64,000 nt of DNA from Erythroxylum novogranatense (Eukaryota; Streptophyta; Magnoliopsida; Malpighiales; Erythroxylaceae): contig CM057224.1 in the NCBI GenBank assembly GCA_029891385.1, positions 29,715,005 to 29,779,004 on the forward strand, read 5' to 3'. This document shows positions 47,580-57,110 of the stretch, one piece after another (position 1 is the first letter of the stretch; each line of letters begins with the position of its first letter). The notes beneath the pieces were generated by a model. The model was not told where the DNA came from. It did not search any database and was given only the letters and a program-made list of their open reading frames with translations. The translations under genes were made by a program, and so were the position numbers.

Positions 47580-48230
47580 TGGTCATTTAACATAACCATG
47601 TTAAGGTTCCGTCTGATTTCCTTGAACCGTTCTTCACTCAATGGCTTAGTGAAGATATCTGCCCACTGATACTCTGTTTCAATGAACTGTAGTGTCACCA
47701 CCTTCCTCTAAACGTAATCTCTTAAGAAGTGATGTATGACTTCAATATGCTTCACTTTTGAATGATGTATTGAATTTTTCGATAGATTGATTGCACTGGT
47801 GTTGTCGCAATAGATTGGGATCTCCTCTTCCTGAACTGAATAATCTTCCAGTTGATATTTGATCAACAATGTTTGTGAACAACAGCTTGCGGCAGACATG
47901 TACTCGGCTTCGGTAGTTGATAGAGCGATTGAGCTTTGTCTCTTGCTTAACCAGGAAACTAGGTTTGCGCCAAGAAAGTGACATCCTCTACTAGTGCTCT
48001 TCCTTTCAATTCTATCTCCGGCATAGTCCGCATCGCAATATCTGATTAACCTGAAATCTTTTCCTTTCTCAAACATTAAGCAAAGATCAGTAGTACCGAT
48101 TCCAATTATCTTGCCCTGCTGATTGTCTCCGAAAGTCACCGATCCTCCCTTCTTATACTAAAGATCTAGGAACATAGACCTTCTTCCCGTCATATGTCGC
48201 GAGCAGTCACTGTCTAAATACCAACGGTGC
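47580..48230 (-). pseudogene. Protease joined directly to RNase H (TE-D unit 2)
   Basis: The frame 47708-48139 runs from the protease end (TFGDNQQGKIIGIGT) through the same junction as unit 1 (CLMFEKGKDFRL) into RNase H (YCDADYAGDRIERKSTS, LSTTEAEYMSAASCCSQ, IYCDNTSAINLSKN). The RNase H is better kept than in unit 1. Upstream, the protease site reads LDSDCSRHMTG, with the glycine of DSG replaced by aspartate. IN and RT are absent. Confidence 0.9.
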
Positions 48231-49880
48231 TTGTCGCATCTTCCAAGGAAGGATATCTGCAGGAGAAACTATTTTATTCTTTGGTACCCATACTGTCTTG
48301 GGTCCTTTCTGGTTAGTAACATGCATATAATGAGCTCTTTGATGCCTTTTACTAATCTGTTGATGAAAACGAGTTTGGTAATGCCTTTTATTTTGAGCAG
48401 ATGGTTTTATATGATTATGAGACTTATTATCCGTAAACCCTAATCTAGTTTTATCACTCGGGTGTCTACATTTTCCTAGCATCTCATTCATTCTTTTAGT
48501 ACTTTCAGTGAATTTAGCTAAATCAGATGAGAGACTTTTAATTCTAAGCTTTAACTGATTTATCTCTTCGGATTTATCTACTACCTTCTTTTTCTCCTCA
48601 TGTTGTTTATTTAAACAAATATTTTCTCTCTCTATTTCTTCTGTATGTTTAATATTTCGTGCATACTTTTTCTTTAAAAGTTTGTACTGTTTCAGAATAG
48701 CATGAGAATCCTCTAATAATTCTGAATAGGCTTCATGCAAGTTATCGTATTCAGAAATTACCTCCTCATCACTTTTTTCTTCGGCAACTAGGCAAATATT
48801 AGCATGTTCAGATGACTCGAAATTTGTGTCTGACTCTGATGAATCTAGATCTTCCCACGTTGCCATCATGCTTTTCTTGCCTTCTCTACTCTTCTTTGAT
48901 TTCTTCTTTAAAGTAAGACATTCAGACTTGTAGTGTCCGGGTTCATTACACTCGTAGCATATGATAGATGTCTTTTCTGGTTTGCCATCATCTTTGCTAT
49001 TCTTCTTGAAGAATTGACTTCCTTTGGACTTCTTCTTCCACATCCGTCTTATCTTCCGAGAAATGAAAGATAATTCGTCATCTTCTTCACTTGACTCTTG
49101 TTATGATTCGCTTGAGTCATCATTCTTCGATTTTTCTATCTTCAATGCTTTTGATGACTTTCTCCTTCTTTGAGTCTTGTGGTTCTTTTTTCCGGCCTTC
49201 AGTGCTATTGACTTTTCTCGTTTGGTCTTGTCTTCAGCATCGAGTTTTACTTCATGAATCTTCAGTGATCCAAGCAGCTCGTCAAGCTTTAGTACGCTCA
49301 AATCCTTCGCTTCCTGCACCGCTGTAACCTTTGATTTCCACCTCTTCGGAAGACTTCTTAAGATCTTTCTTATGTGATCCTAGTTATTGTACGTTCTTCT
49401 AAGGGCTTTCAATCCATTGACGATTGTCTGGAATCTTCCAAACATCTGATCAATAGATTCTTCTTCCTTCATCTTGAAAAGCTCGTACTGGTGCACAAGA
49501 ATGCTTATCTTGGATTCTTTGACTTGGTTTGTGCCTTCATGAGCAATGGACAGTGTATCCCACATCTCCTTCGTAGTGTCGCATCCGTAAACTTTGTCAT
49601 ATTCACTCCTGCTTAGGGCACACGTCAAGAAGAAATTCACTTTAGAGTTGAGCTGAATTCTCTCCTTTTGGTCAGCCGTCCATCTGGTCCGTGGAATAAG
49701 ATTTTTATCTTCGTCTACTGGTGTATATGGTCCATTCTCTATCACATCCCAAAGATCGACATGAGTAGATACTATGAATAACCGCATTCTATCTTTCCAG
49801 TAATGATAATCTTCTCCGTTGAATGCTGGAGGTCTCGTGACTGAGGCACCTTCTGCAATGTATAAATGTGATTCTGCCAT
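48207..49880 (-). pseudogene. SIRE-type gag (TE-D unit 2)
   Basis: Starts at the ATG at 49880 (MAESHLYIAEG). Frames 49380-49880, 49101-49319 and 48207-49043 are collinear. They give the gag core (YHYWKDRMRLFIVSTHVDLW), KLDELLGSLKIHE, a Lys-rich stretch and an intact zinc knuckle (CYECNEPGHYKSEC). A long Lys/Glu-rich tail runs on to TNQKGPKTVWVPKN. A TAG after RTYNN (near 49380) is at the same codon as in unit 1. Frame breaks at about 49100 split it further. Confidence 0.9.
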
Positions 49881-49923
49881 TATCTTTAATCCACAGTTTG
49901 CTACAGTGATTTTTGGATACCAA

Positions 49924-49935
49924 GATCTGATACCA
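49924..49935 (-). other. Primer-binding site of TE-D unit 2 (one change)
   Basis: Minus strand reads TGGTATCAGATC, one base off the canonical site, two bases from LTR C. Confidence 0.85.
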
Positions 49936-49937
49936 AT

Positions 49938-51135
49938 TGAAGTGAATCACACGTTAGTACAATACTTATAGAACGATAACAAATACACGAGAAGGGGGTT
50001 GAATTGTGTATTCCCCTTTTTGAAAACTCTTTCACAACTATTTTGTTTAAAAGCAAGTTCTTTTACTGAAACTTCAGTAAGTTCGAATTAATCAAAACTT
50101 TGAAAACTTGTTTCGAAATTTAAGTAATAACAAAACTTTGAACTTTAAGAGGAATAGAGTAGAGAGAAGTTGACACAGCGGTTTTATACTAGTTCACCCC
50201 AAACCGTGGGCTACGTCCAGTCCTCAGAGTTCTTTATGAGATTTCACTATGTCTTCAACGTTTACAAGTATTCTTTCTGAGTCTCTTCAGGTCTCTACAC
50301 TCAGTATTCTTTCACTCTTAGCCTCTGCAGGCTATCTGCACTACTTTCTTACAAAAGTATTTGAAACCTTTTACAATAAAATTAGCTCTCAGCTAATTTG
50401 CACAATTGTCTTACAGACAAGCTTTTTCGTTCGCGTACGTAAATCAATTGCTTTTTCTTTTTCTCACTTTCGCTAATTTTCGCTAACTTTAGCTAACTTT
50501 GCAATCTTCGACTTCGACTCATATTTATAGCCTTCGTCTGCAACTGCTTCTTGAATCTTGTTTCTTGAATCTTTAAAGAAACGGTTAATCAGTTGAGTTA
50601 TGTAACTAACTCGAACTGACTCTTGCGTCTTCTTTTGAATTCCGCTTCTGTTTTTCTCCGTTTGTATTTTTACGTCTGTCTTTCTGCGTCTACGTCTGCG
50701 TCTACTTCTGCATCTGCTTTTCATTTTGCGTCTGCGTCTGCGTCTACGTCTGCGTCTGCTTTTCATTTTGCGTCTGCGTCTGCGTCTACTTTTCATTTTG
50801 CGTCTGCGTCTGCATCTGCTTTTTTACTTCCGCGTCTGCGTCTGTTTTTCTACTTCTGCATCTGCGTCTGCGTCTGCTTTTTATTTTGCGTATGCGTCTG
50901 CGTCTGCTTTTCTACTTCTGCGTCTGCGTCTGTTTTTCTACTTTTGCGTCTGCGTCTGTTTTTCTACTTTTGCGTCTACGTCTATTTTTCTACTTTTGTT
51001 TCTACGTCTGTTTTTCATTTTACGTCTGCGTTTGTTTTTTTTCTCTGTCTATCTGTTTTCTATTTTACGTCTGTTTTTACTCCTTCTTTGTTATTTATTA
51101 AAATCGTTTATATGTAAAGTCATTTTGACTCAACA
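49938..51135 (-). repeat. LTR C of TE-D (5' LTR of unit 2)
   Basis: Begins TGAAGTGAATCACAC, ends TTTTGACTCAACA (1198 bp) and is followed by GTAAC, the outer target duplication. Tandem array at about 50660-51075. Confidence 0.93.
50660..51075 (-). repeat. GCGTCT-rich tandem array in LTR C
   Basis: Longest of the three SIRE-LTR arrays; alternates GCGTCTG runs with TTTTCATTTT and TTTTTCTACTT blocks. The overlapping frames on both strands are not genes. Confidence 0.9.
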
Positions 51136-51140
51136 GTAAC

Positions 51141-51796
51141 TTCTTACATTTAATAAAGACAAGAATATCAGTGCACAAAACCTCTCCTTTTGTACACAAA
51201 AAAGGAAGACTTTTTTCATTTCCCTCATGCATACTGTTTTCCTTTTCAAACTTTACTTTTTATTGATTCATGCTACAATACTCATTAAATGCATTTAGTG
51301 CATTTACTGTTCATATACAACCATTAACCCATAAAAAAAACTGAAAAACCAACACCTTCACTTCTTTCCAAATGTTCCTTTCTATGGCTTGAAGAACAAG
51401 AAATAAAGTTTCTCGGTTTTCTAAAATCAATTATAAAATAAAACCAACATTATCTCATGCATATTTAATCAACAACTTTTACGTGTTCTCTAGTTTTTCA
51501 TGTCCTCATCTACACTTTTCAAGCACATGGTCTCTTCTTTCACTTATTAAAGACACTTGTATCATCATGCACAAAAACCGATATGTATCATCATACACAA
51601 AAAATCAAAAATCCAAGCCCACTCTAGTTTTTCATTTCATATGATCTCTTCTTTCACGGACAAGATTATATAACAAAAAAAAAAACAAGAGAACAAAGCA
51701 TAAGATATCAACGTTGTTTTTGTTTTTATATGATAGGCATATAAAAAAACAAAAACAAAAAAATCTATATTTGAAGGATGACATGAATGAAACCTT
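51141..51796 (-). other. 5' leader of TE-C, right part; AT-rich, no gene
   Basis: Continuation of the copia leader after the GTAAC duplication, up to its primer site. Poly-A and poly-T rich with no usable frame. Confidence 0.65.
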
Positions 51797-51808
51797 GCTC
51801 TGATACCA
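51797..51808 (-). other. Primer-binding site of TE-C
   Basis: Minus strand TGGTATCAGAGC, one base from the LTR start. It matches the orientation of the copia remnant 37 kb to the left. Confidence 0.9.
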
Positions 51809-51809
51809 A

Positions 51810-52147
51810 TGTAGATTTATATTTAAGGACTAACCTTAATGCGGAAGCGATTAATCGATTCTCTATTTAATAATCCACATTTTACGGTTGGCTACTAGAG
51901 TCATCGTTAATTCACGACCCAAATTCTAACTCTTGATGATGTGATTCAAGCGAGGAAAGATGAAAAAAGTTATTCTCAAGATTTAACAAAATTGCAGAAA
52001 ATAAAAAGAGAGTCAAAATCTCTTTTGATTCTAATGTATTCGTTATCTTCTAAAAGATACCTCTCACTTGACAACTTCCTTCTTTTTATATTAAAAATAT
52101 GTCGGAAGTTACATAGATCTTTGTGGTCATTCATGTAACTGCCAACA
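51810..52147 (-). repeat. 5' LTR of TE-C, about 340 bp
   Basis: On the minus strand it begins TGTTGGCAGTTACATG and ends AAATCTACA next to the primer site. It contains a TATA-like AATATAAAAAGAAGG, as expected for an LTR promoter. The outer end is inferred from the TG/CA ends only, since the mate LTR is not in the window. Confidence 0.6.
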
Positions 52148-52780
52148 CTAATGATAGCACCAATAGAAAGGCCCTAAGCAAACTAAGGGTCCGTTTGGTT
52201 GAGCTTTTATCAGTAGAGCTTTTATCAATAGAGCTTTTGTCAGTAGAGCTTTTCTGAGAAGAGTTTTTTTTAAAAGCCAGTTGACTGTTTGGCTGTCAAT
52301 TAAAAAAATAGCTTTTAAAAGAGCTTCATCTGATGGTCGCTTGGCAACATAAAATAAAAAGCACTTTTGTTAATTTTAACTATATTAATGTTTGGATATA
52401 TCTTTAAAATTTTGAAATGAATTATTATGTATGTATGTATCACTTTAAATTTAATTTATAGTGTTTTAAAGAATTCTAAAAGAGATAAATAAATAATTTT
52501 TATTAAATACTTTTGAATATTATATTTTAGTAGTTAAATCTTAAAATATAGATATATATATATTTCAATAGTTAATTCCATTATATTGCACTGAATATTT
52601 AAATTGCACTAAATAAATATTATTTTGATGTATTTGTAAAACTAAATGGAAGTATTATGCATGTATATATTATATGAAGAGTATAAATTTAAATTTAATA
52701 TCAAATAATACAATTTTTAATTTATAATATTTAAAAGAATCTAAAAAAAACTAAATAAAATTTTGACTAATAAATTTTTA

Positions 52781-52880
52781 AGTAACTCTATATAACATAT
52801 TAACAATTTGCCAAAAAAGAGTTTCATACTTTTGTCAGCCACAAAAGAGTAACTCTATATAACATATTAACAATTTACCA
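52781..52880. repeat. Direct repeat of 33 bp, 67-bp period, inside TE-P
   Basis: A 33-base segment starting AGTAACTCTATATAACATAT occurs at 52781-52813 and again at 52848-52880 with one difference. GTCAGCCACAAA(A/G)G lies at both 52835 and 52926, just before the gene fragments. Confidence 0.85.
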
Positions 52881-52926
52881 CAAAAGACCAGAATTCTCTT
52901 TCTTGATTGTGAAAATGAATGGATGG

Positions 52927-53225
52927 TCAGCCACAAAGGTTGAAGCGCTCAACCTTCCACATCGAGTTCTTCTCAGGCATTTTATCGAACAACTTACGTG
53001 CATAACACAAAAACCCGGAACTCTCATAACAACTCAAAAGAACATTGGAAAAGTAAACATTCGATTCCAAACCCGAAACTAAAACATGGGCATGGATTTG
53101 TTTAGGGTGGGATATGAGTTTGTTGTGTGTGGATAATTGTAATAGGTAGGCTAATTGTAGTCTTCTGGTTTCAGCTGCTCGACACTTGTTATGAGAATGA
53201 ACAAGTGATGGGTTTGAAGAAGTAA
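52927..53225 (-). pseudogene. Captured PPR-protein fragment
   Basis: The reading frame 52927-53364 changes identity near 53225. From there it encodes the N-terminal region of a pentatricopeptide-repeat protein: RRLQLAYLLQLSTHNKL, HPKQIHAHVLVSGLESNVYF and SGFLCYARKLFDKMPEKN. The last lines match the PLS-type plant organelle RNA-editing PPR pattern (HAHVLVSG, ARKLFDKMPEKN). It stops soon after MPEKN, so only one to two repeats are present. It is joined in frame to the GH31 piece upstream, a chimera made inside the transposon. Confidence 0.85.
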
Positions 53226-54515
53226 AAAATGGGAGTAACATGTAACGCACATGGATTACCTCCTTTATGAGCTCTGTATTCCTCTCTCTGCAACAATTTG
53301 AAGAACATTCAATAAACATCTTCACATTCAACATAAGGGCAATTGGGTTGCATAAGGATTTCAAACAAAAAATCCCAGCTGATATTTTTATGTAGGTTAA
53401 CTAAGAGATAACAAAGGTTTGTTGAATATAGCACCGCCAAACCAGATAAGGGTCCAGAAAAACTTTAACATTTATTCCATTCTATTTAGCACTTACAAAG
53501 GTGTATAGTTTTCATTTATTTACATGCTTTTGAAGACAAGCCAATTACTTAATAACATCATGTCTTAACACCGACTAGGTAACTGAACAACCAGAAGCAT
53601 AAAGCGTTTGATTTCTTCTAACATGTATGCACAATCATACTATTATGTCAAGTAACATGTCATCAAAATGGATTTACCTCATCCATTTGTGAGGCGTCAA
53701 CATAAACAGAATGTAAATCTTGGACATCCCAATAAAAACATGTAATGGTAAACTTTTAGGAAGATTCATGAGCCAATGAGTACACCAAATGTCCAAAGGC
53801 AATAAGTGAGCCATCAAAAATTTATAACAAGCATATTTTAGTTTCATCTTTGTTCCTTTGTAGCAGATGAAAATATGCATTACTGACATAATAGTAAAGA
53901 AAAAATTTGACATAACTAAGACCGGCAATGGTTAAATAACTAACTATCGGGGAAGGGAAAAATTACCCAAATAACCAAGGTTCTCGTCTCTTGGTGTCCT
54001 GGTGGGCATGGGCCCTAAAGAAGGGATAATAAGCACCAAGCTGATACCAACGAACTAATAACTCAGGCTCTGGATTGCCAAAGAATCCACAAAACATCAG
54101 TGTGCTCAATGTCAAGCCACAAAACATCATATGGAATATCTATCGCATCAAACTTAGAATCCACATATTCCACATCCTCTTCATCCCTATAATTCCACCT
54201 AGACTGATGATACGCAATGCTGAAAAGTCGAGGCATTGTGGGTTTCCAGTTACACTCGTGTATTGACTAACAACATCCTTTGGCCCCGGTCCTACAAAGA
54301 AGAAAGTATCAACAATGCCAACCTCACTCATCCGAAAGTATCAATTCTACTTTCCCGAAGTGAAAGCCCGTAATCGAATCCCACCCATCACCCAACACAT
54401 CAATCTGCATCTCAGCTGCATTTAGCCAGAAAAACCCAGAACTTTTCCACTCTTTCCATGTGAAATCATCAAAGGTATCGTCCCATAAAGACCAAACGGT
54501 GATTCGTGTAACCAC
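53226..54515 (-). pseudogene. Captured fragments of glucosidase II alpha subunit (GH31)
   Basis: Translation in several frames gives landmarks of the ER glucan 1,3-alpha-glucosidase: [72 protein letters not shown] and [14 protein letters not shown]. Then, after a deletion near 54095, come [30 protein letters not shown] and, after an intron, ERNTELIKEVIHVRYMLLPFF. The deletion removes the stretch that holds the catalytic nucleophile in this family. Two or more frameshifts are present (about 54445, 54235). The source gene normally trims N-glycans in the ER. Confidence 0.88.
53288..53966 (-). other. Retained intron within the captured GH31 fragment
   Basis: On the minus strand the exon ends ..TTATTTGG, followed by GTAATTTTTCCC. 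The intron ends ..AAATTGTTGCAG, followed by AGAGAGGAATACAGAG. Splicing restores phase exactly between WLFG and ERNTEL. A 679-base intron kept inside the transposon shows the capture was from genomic DNA, not from a cDNA. Confidence 0.85.
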
Positions 54516-54940
54516 TCTTTCCATGGGAAGTCTTGTTTGCTTGTGGTCCGCCGGTAATATGCCAATTGGTGTAATAATCTCCGGCGATTTCTCATTCTAC
54601 TGAACTGAGCATAGCTGTGTTCATTACGATAGAAGAAAGGCAGCAGAAAACGAAAGTGAAAGTTGAGAGGAAATTTTGAGGGTTTTGTTAATGTTATAAA
54701 CGTAAACGACGGAAACCACTTAAAAAATAGCTTTCCGAAAAAGCTAAAATTTGGGCTTTTCTGATAAGCTCCAAATTTTAACTTTTTGAAAAGCTGTATT
54801 TTAGCTTTTTTAAAAGCTGTTTCTACTTCAAAAGTGCTTTTGAGGTTTCCAGTCAAACATCCACTTTTTCTCAAAAATGACTTTTGCGGTAGAAAAAAGT
54901 GCTTTTAAAATCTCCAAAAACTGTTCCAAACAGGCACTAA

Positions 54941-55590
54941 GCCTTTTTAGAGGCTAAAGGAGCTGGCGAAGAAACTAAGGGATTGACAAAATGAGATTCC
55001 ACAAGGAAGAGGAGCAAAGGTAGGAGGAAGTTAGACAGTAATAAGCAAGGCAATGGTGAACGACAAGATGTGCTAGACAACGATAAGCGCGAAGGTATTT
55101 GTTTCCTCTCCCATAATTAAAAGAAACTTGGTTTGTATCTTAAGTAGGAAATGAACTGCCTAAGGAATGATTTTCACTTGCTTAAGAAATGATTAAAAAA
55201 TGAATTTTTTTAGAATTTAAAAAATTCATTAATAAATATTGGAGATTATATTGAAACAAAGAGTTAATACCAAATTAAGATAAACCCAATTATAACACTA
55301 ACTTCAATAGTAAACAAACGATGACATTCACTAGGACCTATACGACAACTTTTAGATACAGTACATGATACTTTACGTAATTGCAAAGACATCTTGCAAT
55401 TTGGGAATAACGAGTTAGGACTTTTCTCGCGTCTTCGATTCCTTTCTTGATTAGGGTAGGGAGATTCATTCAAGTAGTATGCGATGACATTTCGCTCCGT
55501 CTGTTTTTCAATCAAGCAAGTTACTTTGGAAGCTTTCATTTTTAGGAAGTTTTGGCGATTAGGGTTTGAGCTCTTGCGTTCCATCCATCT
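54941..55590. other. Unclassified sequence; one minus-strand ORF of 106 codons
   Basis: No repeat or known domain is recognisable. A minus-strand frame at 55264-55584 (MERKSSNPNRQNFLKMKASK...) has no visible domain, signal peptide or repeat, and its codons are ordinary. It begins beside an AAACCCTAA telo-box read on the same strand (near 55559-55568). It could be a small gene, a leader sequence, or chance. Confidence 0.3.
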
Positions 55591-56144
55591 AGATCTTACG
55601 ATGTCGGAGGGAGGAGGCTTTTTGGGGCCACCAATGAGGGGTTCTGGGCTAAAAAGGTAAATGAAGTATAAAGAAGGGAGACATCTTCATAAATACCATA
55701 AAAGTTAAAGTTGGTTAGCAATTTTCCACGTTCTTTCAAAAAAACATAAAATTTCGTTTAAAGCGTACAATGTTAATCAAAAACTGAAAATGACATTTGC
55801 ACACCATGGTCCCGTCAAAGACACTAGTAGTTTCTTGTTGGTTACAGTTGGTGGGAGTCCCCATTGGCATTGGCGAAACAGCGCATTGGTCCATGTAAGT
55901 CGAGTAAAGTACTAAACTTGTCTCTAATGTAAAAACAAATAAGTCGGAAAGAAACCCAAAACTTATATAAGAAGAATAAAATAATTAAAGAAAAGATTAA
56001 AAGGGTTAGGAATTAGGATAAGAGTTGGGCTTGTTGCTGTCACGTGGGCAAAGTATGCCCCACACAATCCATCTTATGACATGATATACGTTTTCATCTG
56101 CTCCATTTTTAAATATAAAAATAAAACAAGCTTTGACGAAATAA

Positions 56145-56151
56145 TATATAT
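56145..56151 (+). promoter_or_regulatory. Probable TATA box of the BPC gene
   Basis: TATATAT lies about 30-40 bases upstream of the CT-rich leader. The CT tract and telo-box downstream are consistent with transcription starting near 56180. Confidence 0.5.
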
Positions 56152-56180
56152 CCTTTGATAGATTCATAAATTTAGCCTTA

Positions 56181-56336
56181 GGTCTCTTTCTCTCTCCTCT
56201 CTTTCTTTCTGTCTCTCTCTCATTGAGCTTTCTCTCTCCTCTCTCCAGAAGAGCAAAACCCTAAAGAGCCGTTTACACTTTCCACCCCAACCCCAAGTAA
56301 GTTTTCTCTCTCCTCTCTCTTTCTCTTTGTCTTTCT
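56181..56336 (+). promoter_or_regulatory. CT/GA-rich tract and telo-box in the BPC 5' leader
   Basis: Runs of CTCTCT with CTTTCT fill 56181-56249 and resume at 56302-56336, just inside the intron. Between them, AAACCCTAA (telo-box) lies at 56256-56264. GA/CT repeats of this type are the known target of BPC proteins, so the gene carries candidate sites for its own product. Confidence 0.75.
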
Positions 56337-57105
56337 AAAATTTGAATATATGTGTCCTTGCACTTTTGAACCTGGCTTTTATACGTATCTGTATGCGAAT
56401 GTCTACAGTTACTTACCATATTACAGATCAAGAACTTCCGACTCCACTCCAGATTACGTGGATCTACAATTATACAGCAGCCAAGATTTCTTTTCGAAAT
56501 CCTATTTTGTTAAATGTTTCGATTTTTAGCTAGAACATTGGGCATCTGGTAATTGGTATGCTTGCTCCGCTCCCAAAGCAAATGTCGGGGACTAGGAGAT
56601 ATTTAATCTCATGAATTTACCATTTCGGTTGATGGGATTTGGTGTTTCGGCTTTGGCTATGTGGATCTTGAATTTCTTTTTTGTGTGTTAATTATGGATC
56701 CGGAAAAACATAGCAGCTGAAATGTTTTTCTTTTTAGAGAAAACAAAAGCTAAATGTGCGTTCTCTGTGATGTCGTTTTGCGTAACACATCTCCTGTCAT
56801 TTTTGTGGTTTACTTTATAAGATCTTGGCTTGGGCATTAATGTCTTCAGAGAAGCACGTTTAGTTATGTAACAATGTAGAGAGTCTTGCTTTTGTTATTA
56901 ATCAATGTTCAATTTATTGTAGCTGAGTTCTGGGGACTGGGAATATAATGCCACGAATTGTTTGGTTCGTGGCATGGGAGTAACTTGTTCACATTTTGGC
57001 AACTGAAATGGGTCTCGCAATTCTGTTTGTGGATTAATATAAGAACTGTGACTGATGTTTAATCTTCATTCTTCTTCTTCTCTTTTTTTTCCTCGCAACC
57101 TGTAG
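56297..57105 (+). other. 5'UTR intron of the BPC gene
   Basis: Donor AAGTAAGTT at 56297 (intron starts GTAAGT) and acceptor TTTTCCTCGCAACCTGTAG ending at 57105, preceded by a polypyrimidine tract. The ATG is six bases after the acceptor. Such a leader intron with the whole coding region in the next exon is typical of this gene family. The ORF at 56342-56533 lies inside it and is not a gene. Confidence 0.8.
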
Positions 57106-57110
57106 TTCTC

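Larger units (their letters stand above)
14976..51135 (-). mobile_element. Tandem three-LTR SIRE-type Ty1/copia element (TE-D), two units, defective
   Basis: Three LTRs of one family (14976-16149, 21280-22348, 49938-51135) alternate with two internal regions in the same orientation. The only target duplication is outermost: GTAAC at 14971-14975 and 51136-51140; none flanks the middle LTR. Each internal region has a primer site next to its right LTR and a purine tract next to its left LTR. Both units lack IN and RT. The right unit is split at 23445-45905 by nested Ty3 elements. The structure fits LTR-LTR unequal recombination, or a multimer made before or during insertion. Confidence 0.9.
10722..52147 (-). 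mobile_element. Old Ty1/copia element (TE-C), host of the central nest
   Basis: gag-pol remnants on the minus strand (10722-14361), a 5' leader split between 14362-14970 and 51141-51796, a primer site and a 5' LTR (51810-52147) form one copia element once the insertion 14976-51135 with its GTAAC duplication is removed. Its 3' end, beyond RNase H, continues left of TE-B and is not in the window, because TE-B interrupts it at 10721/10722. IN precedes RT, the Ty1 order. Stops and frameshifts make it inactive. Confidence 0.8.
52187..54937. mobile_element. PIF/Harbinger-like non-autonomous DNA transposon carrying gene fragments (TE-P)
   Basis: Ends GGGTCCGTTTGGTT and (complement of the right end) GTGCCTGTTTGGAA form imperfect terminal repeats. 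TAA flanks both sides (52184-52186 and 54938-54940), the three-base duplication typical of PIF/Harbinger. Both subterminal regions are rich in AAAAGCACTTTT and AGCTTTT motifs. No transposase is encoded. Instead the element holds pieces of a GH31 glucosidase gene and of a PPR gene on the minus strand. A hAT origin is less likely because no 8-bp duplication is seen. Confidence 0.75.

Noticed and set aside
52187..54937. A functional glucosidase II or PPR gene upstream of BPC
   Set aside because: The GH31 part is frameshifted and lacks the catalytic stretch, and the PPR part ends after one or two repeats. Both lie between transposon ends.
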